Assembly: GCA_036250195.1 (NCBI GenBank)
Contig: JAVHZZ010000001.1
Span: 394,068,283 to 394,132,282 of the forward strand
DNA: 64,000 nucleotides
Origin: Mixophyes australis
Taxonomy: Eukaryota > Chordata > Amphibia > Anura > Limnodynastidae
Direction of reading: 5' to 3'
Positions 30,641 through 41,892 of the stretch are shown piece after piece. Position 1 is the stretch's first letter. Each line of letters starts with the position of its first letter. A model generated the notes under the pieces. It saw nothing but the letters and a program-made list of their open reading frames with translations, ran no database searches and was not told the origin of the DNA. The position numbers and the translations under genes are program-made.

Positions 30641-32099
30641 GGAGCCCCTCTGTCTTAAGTGCCTAGGGCCCCCAGAGCCTTAATCCAGCTCTGATTAGCA
30701 GGAGGGAGCGGATAGCTACTCCCAGTTCCTGGATAGGACACAGCCTGCAGAGAAAGCCGAGGAGCTCTAAGTCTCATGAGATTTATTAATCTTGTGAGAC
30801 AAAGAGCTTCCCTGCTCACTCTACAGGAAGTTCCCAATCTGATGGATGTCAGCAGCATCAGAAGCATAGATAAGTGCAGTGGGCTGGGGGTGTTGTAATG
30901 TGTTTCTGGGGTGGGGTGTGGTATGATAGGGAGGGCCTGATAAATGTAATGTTTTATTATAATGTATGTATCAATGCCCCACGTTGACCATGCCCCCAAC
31001 ATAATGTGGGTACGCCCCTTCTGGCGCCGCTGCTGTGCAGCGGCACACAGTTTTGTCCTGCTCATCAACAGGGATGGGCCTGTATGCTTGAAATGCCAGG
31101 GCTGATTTTTAGTCCCAGTCCGGCCCTGGTTCACCCACATAATGGCTGCCTCCTCTATGAATAAATGATGGGTACACATTGACTAATACATAGAAGGTAG
31201 GGCAAAAAGAGCAACTAAATTTAGCAGAAGCAAACAGAACATAATCACAAATCACAATATACATATTCATGCATATTTTATAGCATAGTGCAGATGAACA
31301 GCCAATATAGAAAAATACAGATCGCAGACTGTCCTGCTCTCTTCTACCTATTCTTGTCACTTTTCCTACCTGTGGTTGATGCTGACTTTTGCTCAGTTGC
31401 CGCTTGTCTGGATCCTGGAATTTTGGGGGCTCTATTTGGAAAAAAAATTGGGTACATGAAAGTTAGAAAACTCCAACAAGATCTAGTGTTAAATCAAAAG
31501 CATCCATGTTTAATATTTAGGCCTCCCTCTAGCCCCAACATTAAAATAACAGTATTCACATTTGATAAATATACCTATTTCCTTCCCTCCAAACAACCCC
31601 AGCAATAAAATAATAGCATTTACGTTTAATATAACCATTTCCCACAAACCATCCCCGGCATTAAATAATTCATATTCACATTTAATAAATAGCCCTTCTT
31701 CCCAAACTCAGCCCCACATTCAATTATTAGCCCCAAACGACCCCAGCATTAAATTAAAGGTCCCATCCCCTCATCTTAAATTAATAGGCCTCACTAATAA
31801 ATTAAATAGCCACATTATCACCCCACAAATAAATTAATAGCACCCAACATTAAATAATGAGCTCCAACCCACAGTCCACAATTAAATTAATAGTCTACCT
31901 CCCACCCAAATTACAGTGCATACACTCCTTACCTTGGCATTAATAGCATTTCCATTTAATAAATATACCTATTTCCAGCAACCACCACAGCCATTAAATA
32001 ACTAAATTTACATTTAATAATAGACCTCATTCTCTTCAAACTGTGAAACACATTAAATTAAATTGCCCCATCATCACCCCACACTCACATTTTATCACC

Positions 32100-32625
32100 A
32101 TAAGCCCCCCCGCCCTCAGCCACGCATATAATTGCCACAAGCCCCTCCTGTCCTCAGCCACACATATAATTACTATATAAGCCCCCCTGCCCTCAGCCAC
32201 ACATATAATTACTATATAAGCCCCCCTGCCCTCAGCCACGCATATAATTAGTATATAAGCCCCCCTGCCCTCAGCCACGCATATAATTACTATATAAGCC
32301 CCCCTGCCCTCAGACACACATATACTTATTATAAATGCCCCCCTGTCCTCAGACACACATATAATTACTATGTAAACCCCCCTGCTCTCAGCCAAGCACA
32401 TAATTACTATATAAGCCCCCCTGCCTTCAGCCACACACATAATTAATATATAAGCCGCCCCTGCCCTCAGCCATGCACACAATTATTATATAAGCCTCCC
32501 TGCCCTCAGCCACACATATAATTACTATGTAAGCCCCCCTGCCTTCAGCCACACACATAATTACTATATAAGCCCCCCTGCCCTCAGTCACACGCATAAT
32601 CATTATATAAGCCCCCCTGCCATAA
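32100..32625. repeat. 39-bp minisatellite, about 13 units, in the outer hAT
   Basis: Units read 'CATATAATTACTATATAAGC' + 'CCCCCTGCCCTCAGCCACA'. The 39-bp period keeps a minus-strand frame open (13-residue repeats, 32036-32482); it is not a gene. Confidence 0.92.
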
Positions 32626-33053
32626 CACTAACCTTGTTCCAGCTGCGTTTGAGACACTACACTGTACACAAGGGACAGCACCTGTAACGTGGTGCGCGTC
32701 CCATGTGACATAGGGGGAGGGAGGGACGGATGATCTGCGGCAACTACAAGGTAGGTGGCTGGTTTTGGGGAAGGGGCCAGCCACAAACTACCACACTGTC
32801 CCCTGAAAGAGGGGGGGCCTAGGGCACGTGTCCTCAGTGACCCTTCCCCCCCAATCCTGCTCTGTGTTAGGCTGGCTGGACGAAAAGGATCGCTGGGTAA
32901 TTAAAAAAAAAAATTACACACACAAAAACAATTGTCATGAAAAAAATAAAAATATATTAGGCGGCCTATGGCCGGCCTCATTAGAACACCGGCCTACCAG
33001 GAATATTCCCGGTAAGGCATATGGTCAATCCGTCGCTGATCACTATTCACAAA

Positions 33054-33380
33054 GGGCCTGATTCATTAAGCAAAGTAAGGCAAAAAAAGGAGTACATTTT
33101 ATCTGGGACAAACCATGTAACAATGAAAAGGGTGCAAATTAGTTTATTATTTTGTATATAAGTTAAATACTGGCTGTTTTTTCAAGTAGCACATAAATAC
33201 TTAGATAATTAGATAGATTTGTTTTTACACTGAAATTTAAAGTTGATCTAGGAGATGCCCTACCCCAACTATAAATCTGTCCCCACATTTTAAATTTACC
33301 TCCCCCTGCAATGCAACATGGTTTTGTAAAGGTGCAAAGTTACTCCTTTTTTGCTTTCCTGTTCTTAATGAATTAGGCCC
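33054..33380. mobile_element. MITE with 'GGGCCTGATTCATTAAG' ends
   Basis: Left GGGCCTGATTCATTAAG and right CTTAATGAATTAGGCCC. AAA occurs at 33051-33053 and 33381-33383 as a possible 3-bp TSD. 'AAAAAAGGAGTA' continues the TIR match. It lies only a few bases from the outer hAT target site, inside the PLE 3' UTR. Confidence 0.75.
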
Positions 33381-33564
33381 AAAGTGTCTGTCTCTAAACT
33401 TCCAAGCGTGCATATTTCAACACCCCCCTACAAAGAGCTAATCTGATGTGCAAGAATAGAATTCAATATTTATGATTGGAACGCATACACCAATGAGTAA
33501 CAGATCTATTGTTTACAGTATCGCTAACATACATAGTCCATATTCAATAGAACGTGATGCCCAT

Positions 33565-34530
33565 TTTTCATATAGTAAAAAGACTTCTAAAAATGTAGTA
33601 ATTTTCACAGTCCTCATTTAATCCAATTGATGTAAAGGTGTTAAATGTATAAATCCAGTATGTTTCTCTTTGGGCTTACCTCAATAAACGATCACCTCGT
33701 CTTTTGTCTATCTCAATATGTTCGATAGCTTTGAATCAAAGTGAGCCAGGATCTGCATGGCGATGCCTAGAAAAATGATTAGGAATATTATGATTCTCAA
33801 CTATATGCAGAATATTTCTTAGATGCTCAAATATTCATATTTTCAACGTTCTTTTAGTTTTGCACACATATTTTATACCACAATCACATTCAATTAAATA
33901 AATCACATGTGTGGTATTACAATTTGCAAATGACTTGATTTTTGTAGATGCATCCGAAAAGGTTTTATGATCCTTATGCAAATATTTGCATGCTTTACAA
34001 TGTCCACAAGGAAAAAATCCCTTGGTGGATGTTCACCATTTGTCACTTGAATTGAATCCATCATTAAGATAACAAGGAGCCACATGCGATTTCAAGGTTT
34101 TTGGTACTTTAAAAATAATATGAGGTTTAACAAGTAAATAAAGAGATAATAATGGATCTAATTTCAACACTGACCAATTTTTTTCTAAAATATTATTAAT
34201 TTTATTATTTGCTATATTAAAAGTGGTGATAAAAGGCCATATAATTTTCTTACTGTCTTTTCACTCTATCTTCCTATAAGTTAATACTACTACTATCTAC
34301 TCTATTTAGTCCCCCCACTTTCTCTAAGCTAGTCTGTAGTAGTTTTTCAGGGTACCCTTGTTCTTGAAAAGGCTTATACAGGACTGCCACTTGAATATCA
34401 AACATTTAAATATTCTCACAATTCCGTCAGATTGTCATGAACTGTGAAACAGGGATGTTATCCTCCCATTTTTTATAATGGCTGTTGGCATAATCAATAT
34501 AACTATTACTATCTACTTCCTTAATATGTG
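33565..34530 (-). pseudogene. Penelope-like element C-terminal region (thumb and GIY-YIG), decayed
   Basis: Reading leftward: thumb 'HYKKWEDNIPVSQF' (about 34460-34420), 'FQEQGYPEKLLQTSLEKV' (about 34370-34318), the linker near 33980-34000, and the GIY-YIG 'THVIYLIECDCGIKYVCKT' (about 33915-33860) with 'FEHLRNIL' and 'NHFSRHRHADPGSL' after it. Stops and frameshifts are present, and the expected Gly of YIG is Cys ('YVCKT'). The arrangement parallels the intact ORF at 3551-4547. Confidence 0.75.
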
Positions 34531-34560
34531 TTTATTAAGGAAATAGATAGTAATAGTTAT
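34503..34560. repeat. 25-bp inverted repeat at the 5' end of the PLE relic
   Basis: 'TATTACTATCTACTTCCTTA' (34505-34524) pairs with 'TAAGGAAATAGATAGTAATA' (34535-34554), with one mismatch; about 10 bases separate them. Confidence 0.8.
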
Positions 34561-34800
34561 ATTGTATAAGTATTGATAACTTCATTATCTATATAATGTT
34601 CAGTGTCTAAAACCAAATCAAGAATGTGTTTTTCTTGTTTATAAGAGGTTGTTTAAGGTATGTGACTACTACTAAAGGTTACTAAGGATTATAGTTTATA
34701 ATTTGTGTTTTAACATTATAAATGTTAATTGTTTTTTAAATAACTGATATATGTTTATAACTGTCACAGACATAATTATTTATATATTCGAGCTCAATGA

Positions 34801-35290
34801 GTGCACTGCTGGGTTTACTCCATGGACAAACCTCCTCGCTCACAAATGCACAACTTTATCCACCTGATGAAGAAATGGTTACAGCCCGAGACATTAACCG
34901 GTCTGCAGATGGTGGAAAGAGTAGTCCTGGATCATTATTTGAGGTCTCTGCCCATGGTTTTGCGCAAGTGTGTGAGCCACATGGACTCTCAGACAGCTGA
35001 CAAGTTGTGGAGATGGTGAGAGGTATCTGGTGGCAGAGGAACTATTGGCTCCACGCAGCTCCGCTTAGATCCGTGACAGCGCATTTCAGTAACATCTGGT
35101 AAGACTGTTCTGTGGGAAAAGGATACTGGGCAGTTATAAGGAGGTAAAAAGGAAGAGACTGTTGGCACTGGGCCTGGAGACTGGCCAGGAATGCCAGGAA
35201 GGTCCCTGCCATTCAAAAGACTTGACGATAATGTGCTTCAATTTTTTAGATGCGGTATACCAAGACATGTTATTGCTAATTGTCCCGTTA
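34801..35290 (+). pseudogene. SCAN-like Gag with a decayed zinc knuckle (Gmr1-like gypsy element)
   Basis: 'KKWLQPETLTGLQMVERVVL' followed by 'DHYLRSLPMVLRKCV' and 'MDSQTADKL' (34870-35005) is SCAN-like. The SCAN domain of zinc-finger proteins derives from Gag of Gmr1-like gypsy elements. Near 35230-35288 'CGIPRHVIANCP', with a frameshift in front, is a CCHC knuckle ending. The copy is frameshifted and has no intact start-to-stop frame. Confidence 0.6.
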
Positions 35291-35413
35291 TACAAAAACC
35301 TATGCAATGTTATACTGCCTTTGAATATTGCAGAATGTCTTTTTTACCTGGTTAGACTGTACTTGCTGAGCCAGAAAAACAAATGTGTTGGTAGAAAGGT
35401 TCAACAAAAGCAT

Positions 35414-35580
35414 ACTGAAAAAGGTTGTACATAAAGATGGGAAAATCTGGAATTATTTATTGCCATATTTATTACTGACCATTAGGCATGTTACTCAGTC
35501 CTCTACAGGGTTCTATCCATTTTTTTTGTTGTATGGGATACACCCCTGAGGGTTGCTGGATGTGACATATGCAGTGGTTA
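35414..35580 (+). pseudogene. Integrase C-terminal fragment (gypsy, probably Gmr1-like)
   Basis: 'WNYLLPYLLLTIRHVTQSST' then 'GFYPFFLLYGIHP' and, after a stop, 'GLLDV'. This is the region after the catalytic Glu in gypsy/retroviral integrases ('LLPYLLFAYRE...STGFSPFELLYG'). It follows the SCAN-like Gag within 150 bp, so protease and most of the integrase have been deleted. Confidence 0.65.
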
Positions 35581-35631
35581 GTAACTCACAAAAGTAGTCC
35601 AAGGAAGGACAACTGGTGAACTGTGACAGGA

Positions 35632-35965
35632 TCATGGGTGCCCAAGGCTCATTGATGCATATGGGGAGTGAAGGCTAGCCCATCTGGTCCAATCCCACAG
35701 AAGAGCTACTGTAGCACAAATTGCTGAAGAAGTTAATGCTGGGTATTATAGAAAAGTATTAGAACACACAGTGCATCACTTCTTGTTGTGTTTGGGGCTG
35801 TGTAGCTGCAGATTGCCCATGCTAACCCCTGCCCACTGCTGAAATTGCCTACTATGGGCATGTGAGCGCCAGAATTGGACCATGGAGCAATGGAAGAAAG
35901 TGGCTTAGTCTGATGAATAACGTTTTCTTTTACATCATGTGGACGGCCTGGTGTGATTTGGAGGG
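35632..35965 (+). pseudogene. Tc1/mariner transposase fragment
   Basis: 'NWTMEQWKKVA' followed by a stop, 'SDE', another stop and 'RFLLHHVDG' (35872-35950) is the region of the first catalytic Asp. Upstream sequence (35650-35860) fits the DNA-binding half. No TIR is visible, so it is an internal fragment, decayed. Confidence 0.65.
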
Positions 35966-37935
35966 TGTTATGAGTAAACTAGAGATGGCCATGCTTAAGG
36001 AGAATAGGTTATGTTGGGAAGTAGTCACCCTGGAACGGTATATAGCTGATCAAATCATACCATGAGGTTTAAAAATTTTGAAGGAACCATCATTCAATAG
36101 TTCAACAGCCAAATTTAAAACAGATCGGCAACATATAATAGATTCATGTTTCTTTTTGTTGATGAATCTGATAGTAGCAGAAAGAAGGAAGGATTTTAAG
36201 AATTTAATTTAGAGGAAGAGATTAAAATAATACAAAATGTGATTATTCCTTTTTCGGATCTTGAAGATTATCAAAGGTTGGAGAATAGGATTTATATGAA
36301 GTTAGAGAGGGAGAAAATGGTTATTAGAGTCAGGAAACATAAGAAGTTCCTCAGAGATAGGATTGATATCAAATGTGATGAGGATAAGGGCTCTGGATTC
36401 AAAATACAGGTGCAAAAGAGAGACCGTAGTAGGGTTAATAGGGAAGGAGATATTCTGATTAAATCACGCCCTCAAGTCCGACGAGATAAAGGAAGAGAAT
36501 TGTATGGGGAAGCTATGAGAAGAGGTGTAGGTGGGAATTCGGGTCGTCATTATAATGATCACCAGTATAGAAAGAACACGTACTACCCCACTAATAATTG
36601 GGGATATGGAAGAAGGAGAGATGATCCAAACACTAGTTAGGGTTGGAAAAAGCAACAAACTTATAGGAGTTTTGGAAATGAGAGGTTGATGCAGATGATG
36701 CATTGTATAGATTTAGGAAAAGGACAGATGATATATTGGATAGGAGTACTGGTATTCCTGTGACCTCAAATAGGTATTGTCAGGATTCCCAACATGAAAC
36801 AACAGAGCGTAGTTAACGAAGTGGGTTTTATTAAACACCGGTTACACAGATTTCAAGATGTAGAATGGTAGGGTATATAATACTCTGCAGCAGGGCACTG
36901 CAGAAAGACTGGAGAGCTGAAAGCAGGTATTGTTGGTAATACTATGCAGCAGGATAATGCAGAAACACTGGAGATCTGAAAGCAGGTACAGAGTCACAAA
37001 CAAGCCTAATCAGGGGTCACAGGCAGGTGCAAAAACGGAGGGACGAGCAGAGGTCAATTCCAGAAGACCAATCAGGAGAGAACACAGGTACAGCAACAGG
37101 GTAATGGCAACAGATGATCTGGTCAAGACTGCTGGGAAAAGCAGACTTTTGTAGGCCAGAAGCAGGTGTTAATCATCCTGGAGTAACGAGGAAGTTCTGG
37201 AAGGTAAGAGAGCAGCCTGAGTACCACAGTGGCCCCTTTGGTGGAACAGTGGTACTACAGGCAGGATGCTTATATATTCAAAAGGTCCAACAAAGTTCCT
37301 GGCAGACAGGAGTTGCAGGATGCAGATTGTGACAGGTATGCTTGCTTGGTTGAGCAGGGGAGAAGATCTTCCCCTCCCCCACATTTTTAGGATGAACAGG
37401 ACAAAGGAAGTACAAGGGCTAGGGGTGAGACTTAAGAGCAATAACAAGATAAGAATCAGGAAAAAGAGAAGGGACTCAAAAGAAGATACCCCCCTCCAAA
37501 AGAAAGAATTATTTAGTATGTTTGATGAAACCATCTTGTTCTGCAAAGAAAGTGAAAGGTACAAAGATAGTTAACTTGAGCAAATATACCATAACAAAAT
37601 AAGGGGAATCACTTCTATGTAGGGGATTGAAATTTTCCTCGACTAGTAAATTGAATTTATTTGAAGTTTATATTGATGTACAGATGTTTTTAAAGGAAAT
37701 TGTCTTTAAAGAACTGTTTTTCATAAGATGATCAGGATCAAGCCGAATGTAGTAATGGGTTCAGCAAGAAATGTACCTTTAACCCTATCCATGCTAGGGG
37801 TCATTTTGTGGAAACCTTTAGGAATTTAGTTATGGAGGAGGTAGAGAATATTAATATTTGCCCATGCAGGAATCAAAATTTAACAAGAAAGGAGAAAGAT
37901 TCACCGAGTTCCCTATGTGGGATGTCAGTTGTGAT
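35966..37935 (+). pseudogene. Penelope-like element N-terminal region, split by a solo LTR
   Basis: 'CWEVVTLERYIADQIIPXGL' (X = stop, about 36020-36068) and a charged 133-codon frame (36239-36640) rich in Lys/Arg precede the LTR. After it 'KKCTFNPIHARGHFVETF' (about 37763-37816) and 'NLTRKEKD' (about 37878-37901) match the segment just before RT motif 1 of PLEs. It stops there and is joined to gypsy sequence. Several frameshifts. Unlike the other two PLE copies, which keep the 3' end, this is a 5' piece. Confidence 0.5.
36778..37334 (-). mobile_element. Solo LTR (557 bp)
   Basis: Starts TGTCAGGATTCC and ends GATTGTGACA; GGTAT is at 36773-36777 and 37335-37339. Repeated 'GCAG(C)AGG..A.TGCAGAAA' motifs (36885-36975) are in tandem. 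Orientation is uncertain; AATAAA-like 'TTTATTAAA' near its left end suggests the minus strand. Confidence 0.8.
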
Positions 37936-37938
37936 TAA

Positions 37939-38190
37939 GTAGAATCCTGAGGCAGAAAAGGTTTTTCAGGCATTGAAGTTAGCATTGTACACCATTGTGC
38001 TACCTGTTTTAATGACATCTGATTTTAAAAATGAATTTGTCATGCAGACAGATCCATCAAATGTAGGGATAGGGGCAGTGTTATCCCAAAGTAAAAATGG
38101 TGAGGAGCACCTTCTGATTTATTTAAGCAGGAAGTTAAATGTGCATGTGAGAAACTATGCCACTATGTCTATTTCCGTGGGGTTTTAAAA
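37939..38190 (+). pseudogene. Gypsy RNase H fragment (probably Gmr1-like)
   Basis: 'NPEAEKVFQALKLAL' and 'FVMQTDPSNVGIGAVLSQ', then 'LIYLSRKLNVHVRNYATM'. The first RNase H catalytic Asp is in 'QTDPS' (DAS is usual). The frame ends at 38187. It may be the distal part of the same Gmr1-like copy as 34801-35580, separated by the Tc1 and PLE pieces. Confidence 0.7.
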
Positions 38191-38930
38191 CCCATCAATT
38201 CAGGACATTTATTGCTTTCCTAGTGCTTCTTTCACAATATACAGTACACACACGACCATATACCAGCCCACTTTGACCACTGTATATATGTTATTATTAT
38301 TTAATTAAATAGACAGAAATCCTCATTGCTGTTGTTCAGAGAAGCCTTGAATATTTATCAATAAACTTTACAAAAGAGACCACTAAAAGGAACAATACTG
38401 TGAGAATAATTTAGATGATTCACTATAAAGTATATATAATGTATATTGGCAGAGTCTTGTTTTCAATAAAAAAAATTGTGTCCAGTCTTACAAAATTATA
38501 AAATATTTATTAGTATATAAAACAAACTTCATTCTGCAAACATATTAAAATAGCATACTGTACATAGGGAGCTACATGTTGACGGAACTTATTACAGTAA
38601 AATTCAGCAGTCAAATTTCTGTTCTCGCTTACCTGATCTTACAGCGTTGACTACCTGATGTTCTCTCTTGCTTGTACTTTGAGCTTTGCTGTCAGTTGGC
38701 TGGCTCCTGGAAACTTGGAGTCTTGTATTGAAAACATGCAAAAATTGTATTGTGATGCAAAATGTTAACAAACTCTGACTGATTAGGCTGTTCAAACACA
38801 ATACTCCATTATGACCAAATAAAACAACCCCTTAGTACAGGCATATACAGATAATAAAATATATAAAAATTATTTATAATCATCTACTAATTTCTACTAG
38901 CCTCACCTGAATAGTATTTAGCATTCTAGT
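38191..38930. other. No gene recognised
   Basis: AT-rich; one minus ORF of 65 codons (38604-38801), unrecognised. Confidence 0.4.
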
Positions 38931-38934
38931 GACC

Positions 38935-39450
38935 ACTGAGAGTACAGAGAGCATCCTTGTGAACGCCACCCAATACAGAGATCATCCCCCCACCCAGTCA
39001 TTTCATCACCAACCCCCCAGCCATTTCCTTACACCCCAGTGACCAATTTATGATCCCCCAGTGATTTCATCACCCATCCACCAGTCATTTCACCATCCAT
39101 CCCCACAACCAATTCACCCCCCTAGTCATGTTTATCAACCCCCAGTAGACAGTTTATGACCCTCCTAGCCATTTCATCACCCACTTAACTAGTCATTTGC
39201 TCACCTACCCCCCCAGCCAACCCCCCTCAGCCATTTTATCAACCCCCAGCAGCCAATTTATGACACCCCAACCATTTGATCAACCATTCCCCCTGCCACT
39301 CCATCACTCCCCAACCAATTAATTTCCCAAACCCTCACCAGCCAATTCATCACCCTACTCTGTTATCAACAACCAGTGGCCAATTCATGGCCCTCCACCA
39401 GCCATCAAGCCCACTTCCCAGACAATTTATCACCTCCTCCTCCCCTCCTG
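38935..39450. repeat. Degenerate C-rich tandem repeat
   Basis: Irregular units of about 25-40 bp: 'CCCCCAG(C/T)CATTTCATCACC' and 'CAATTTATGA(C/T)CC'. In style it resembles the tandem arrays inside the hAT-type elements, but no TIR/TSD pair was identified here. Confidence 0.7.
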
Positions 39451-41715
39451 ATATTTAAGCAGTAGGTTAAACTTACCTTTCTTTCTTCTGGCCCTGTTCC
39501 TCTCCTCTTTCAGCCTCCAGCACTGCACTGCATACATTTTTGTTTTTGTTCTGTTGAAAGTCAGCCGGCAGCATATATGTTTGCTGTTAGTTGCCCTGTC
39601 AGTGTGGGTGCAGACTGTACTTAGTCTGGCCTTGTGAGATGTGGTATTCTCACAAGGCCAAATTAAGAGATCCGCAGCCTCAGAGATCTGCAGCTAACAG
39701 CATTGCATTTGCTGTTAGCTGCCTCGCTAAATAGTGGTATTGCAACCAGGGTCGCCCCCATGAATCATGATGCTGGCTACTGACATTTACTTGTAGAGGT
39801 GTTCTGTATCGGAACTTAGCTTATGAACATCAAACATTTAGCTCAGCACAGAACAATTCACTCTACTATATGCTACCTAGTAAGTGTAATTTCACCTTTG
39901 CACAGAAGTATGTAGCAATAAAACATAATTGCCTACTCTCCTGAGCAAGTAAGGTCAGTGGAAAGTACAGCATTGCCCTGTATGCCTGCCATGGTAAACC
40001 GTTTACATACTGATCTTCTTTGTACAGGGTGACATACAATTATGCTTGTGGATGCTCAAACTTAACAGTTAAGAGCTATTTGCATTGTATGCATGACTAT
40101 GTTTCTTCCTATAACTAGTTGTGTGTATACTCCACATGCGCACACTTATAATCAACCATTTAGTCATCTGAACAATGCGCTTCTGTTTGAATACATATAT
40201 TGTTTTTAAGTGGTTAATTACATTCACATATAGGAATAAAAAGAAATAATTGAAAGCATATACAGTATATGTGTGTATAGCTATGAATCGATTGATAGAA
40301 AAAGAAAGATAAATACAGATAGCTTTAGAGTATATACAGTATAGCTTTAACAATATTTTGTTTGGAACTATATAATAAAACATGAATTTAAATCTTTATT
40401 ATGTGAAATACAAATAAACATTTTAATGTAACCAAAAGGAAGTATATAATGGTGCTTCACTCTGCACTTGAAAAATCTGCATTCCAGTTCTTTCATGAAA
40501 AGTCTTATTGTACGCCTCCACTGGCAGCCTTCTATTTATTCGCTTGAAATCAGCAAGCATAAATCATCTAACAAGAAATAAGAACACAGAGGGTGCCCTA
40601 TAGTGTAATCCGTTTCTCTTAGATCACAACTGTGCACAGAATTATTAAGGTGTGTACCAGATAGCCAAGAAAGCCAGGCTTATCTCATATGCCACTTCGG
40701 TCCGTCGGAACCCCTCTTCAAAAGAAAGACCTATTTAACCGTTTAGCGCAACAATAGGGCTCTTTTGTTTTGCTCTATTTATTTGTCCAGTTATCACATG
40801 CGTTTGTGCACCCATGGGAGACAGTAGTAGTGCAGCAGTAATTTCAATGTTGTGCTGCTTGATTATCACCGGTGTTGCCATAACCTCTGGCAGCATGCAA
40901 CTCTTGCACAACCTCCTTTCTTACAGAATGCTGCGCACAATACTATAGGTTCCACCAATGAATGGAGCTAGTCACCAACCATAGGAAGAGCAGGACACAT
41001 CCCCTGTGGCAGTGCACGTGTTACTTTCACAATCTCCCTGAAATTATTTTTCAAAAGTAGGCAAGTATGCAGTAAACCAATTGTAAACACAACACAACAA
41101 CCTACTTCAATATAAACTGCACATTGACACCAAATTCATGTTCACTCTTCTGCAGAGATATTCTTGCAATTAACACTTTTTTTCAATGCATTGATTGCAG
41201 GGGCTCACGTGAAGTCACTTTATTATAAGTACTGGAAGCTGGAGAAAATCTCTTGATCCACATCCAAAGCATAAGCAAGTTTTAACTTTAAGAATGTTAA
41301 TTAACATTTTCTAGGGAAATAGTTTAGTAATAATATAGATAACATGTTTGAAGTTAGTGGCTTTCCGTGACCCATGAAAGCTGTAGAATGCATATTTATC
41401 ATGTCCAATACCTGTTCAAATTTAACCTTATCTCGTCTTCAAATAGAACTGTATATTGCTTTGCAAGCTTGGAAGTTTTTTTGCCTACACAGGAAAAGCT
41501 CCCTAGCAACTTTCAAAGTTAGATATAGTAACAAAATGGACAAATGTACAATGAGGTCTTCACTTTTCCAGGATAAGTCGAGATTGAGGACCTGATGCTG
41601 AGTTGTGTTTGCCTCAAAAATACGGTTAAAAAAAAAAAGAAAAAAAGATGAACCTAAACAAAAAAAGCTTATATATGTGTGTATGCTCAGTCATAAGCAT
41701 CTCGAAAAGAGTCCA
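39451..41715. other. No gene recognised
   Basis: About 2.2 kb. It includes a short hairpin 'CTGGCCTTGTGAGA'/'TCTCACAAGGCCA' (about 39628-39662), but no recognisable protein and no further repeat with clear ends. Confidence 0.4.
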
Positions 41716-41718
41716 AGG

Positions 41719-41892
41719 GGTAAATGTAACAAGCTGAGAGTTTTCCGGCAGGTTTGAAAAACCAATCAGATTCTAGCTATCATTTATTTAGTACGTTCTA
41801 CAAAATGACAGCTAGAATCTGATTGGTCGCTATAGGCAACATCTCCACTTTTCAAACCCGCCGGAAAACTCTCAGCTTGATACATTTACCCC
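41719..41892. mobile_element. Palindromic MITE (GGGGTAAATGTA ends)
   Basis: Left GGGGTAAATGTAACAAGCTG, right CAGCTTGATACATTTACCCC. The arms continue through 'GAGAGTTTTCCGGC(A/G)GGTTTGAAAA' in parts and 'CAGATTCTAGCT'. Flanks CAA and CAG are an imperfect 3-bp TSD. Same end family as 25749-25936. Confidence 0.8.

Larger units (their letters stand above)
28162..31128. mobile_element. hAT-type non-autonomous element, inner (3 kb), inverted relative to its relatives
   Basis: TIRs CAGGGCCGGACTGG and CCAGTCCGGCCCTG. TSD GTTCACCC is exact at 28154-28161 and 31129-31136. Its module at 30320-30365 is the reverse complement of that in 19788-22665 and in the outer element, so it inserted in the opposite orientation. 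A G-rich minisatellite makes up almost half of it. Confidence 0.9.
28029..33038. mobile_element. hAT-type non-autonomous element, outer (5 kb), inserted in the PLE 3' UTR
   Basis: Left end CAGGGGCGGATCAGG; right end on the other strand CAGCGACGGATTGACC. TSD ATCACTAT is exact at 28021-28028 and 33039-33046. It is split by the inner element 28162-31128. Its own interior carries the shared module (31405-31455) and a 39-bp tandem array. The short ORFs at 31288-31837 and on the minus strand at 32036-32482 are repeat-derived. No transposase. Confidence 0.85.

Noticed and set aside
32036..32482. 148-codon minus ORF with a 13-residue repeat
   Set aside because: It is the 39-bp minisatellite read in frame.
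36239..36640. Charged 133-codon ORF considered as a host RNA-binding protein (RG-rich end)
   Set aside because: The Gly/Arg end is short, and position and flanking motifs fit a PLE N-terminal region.
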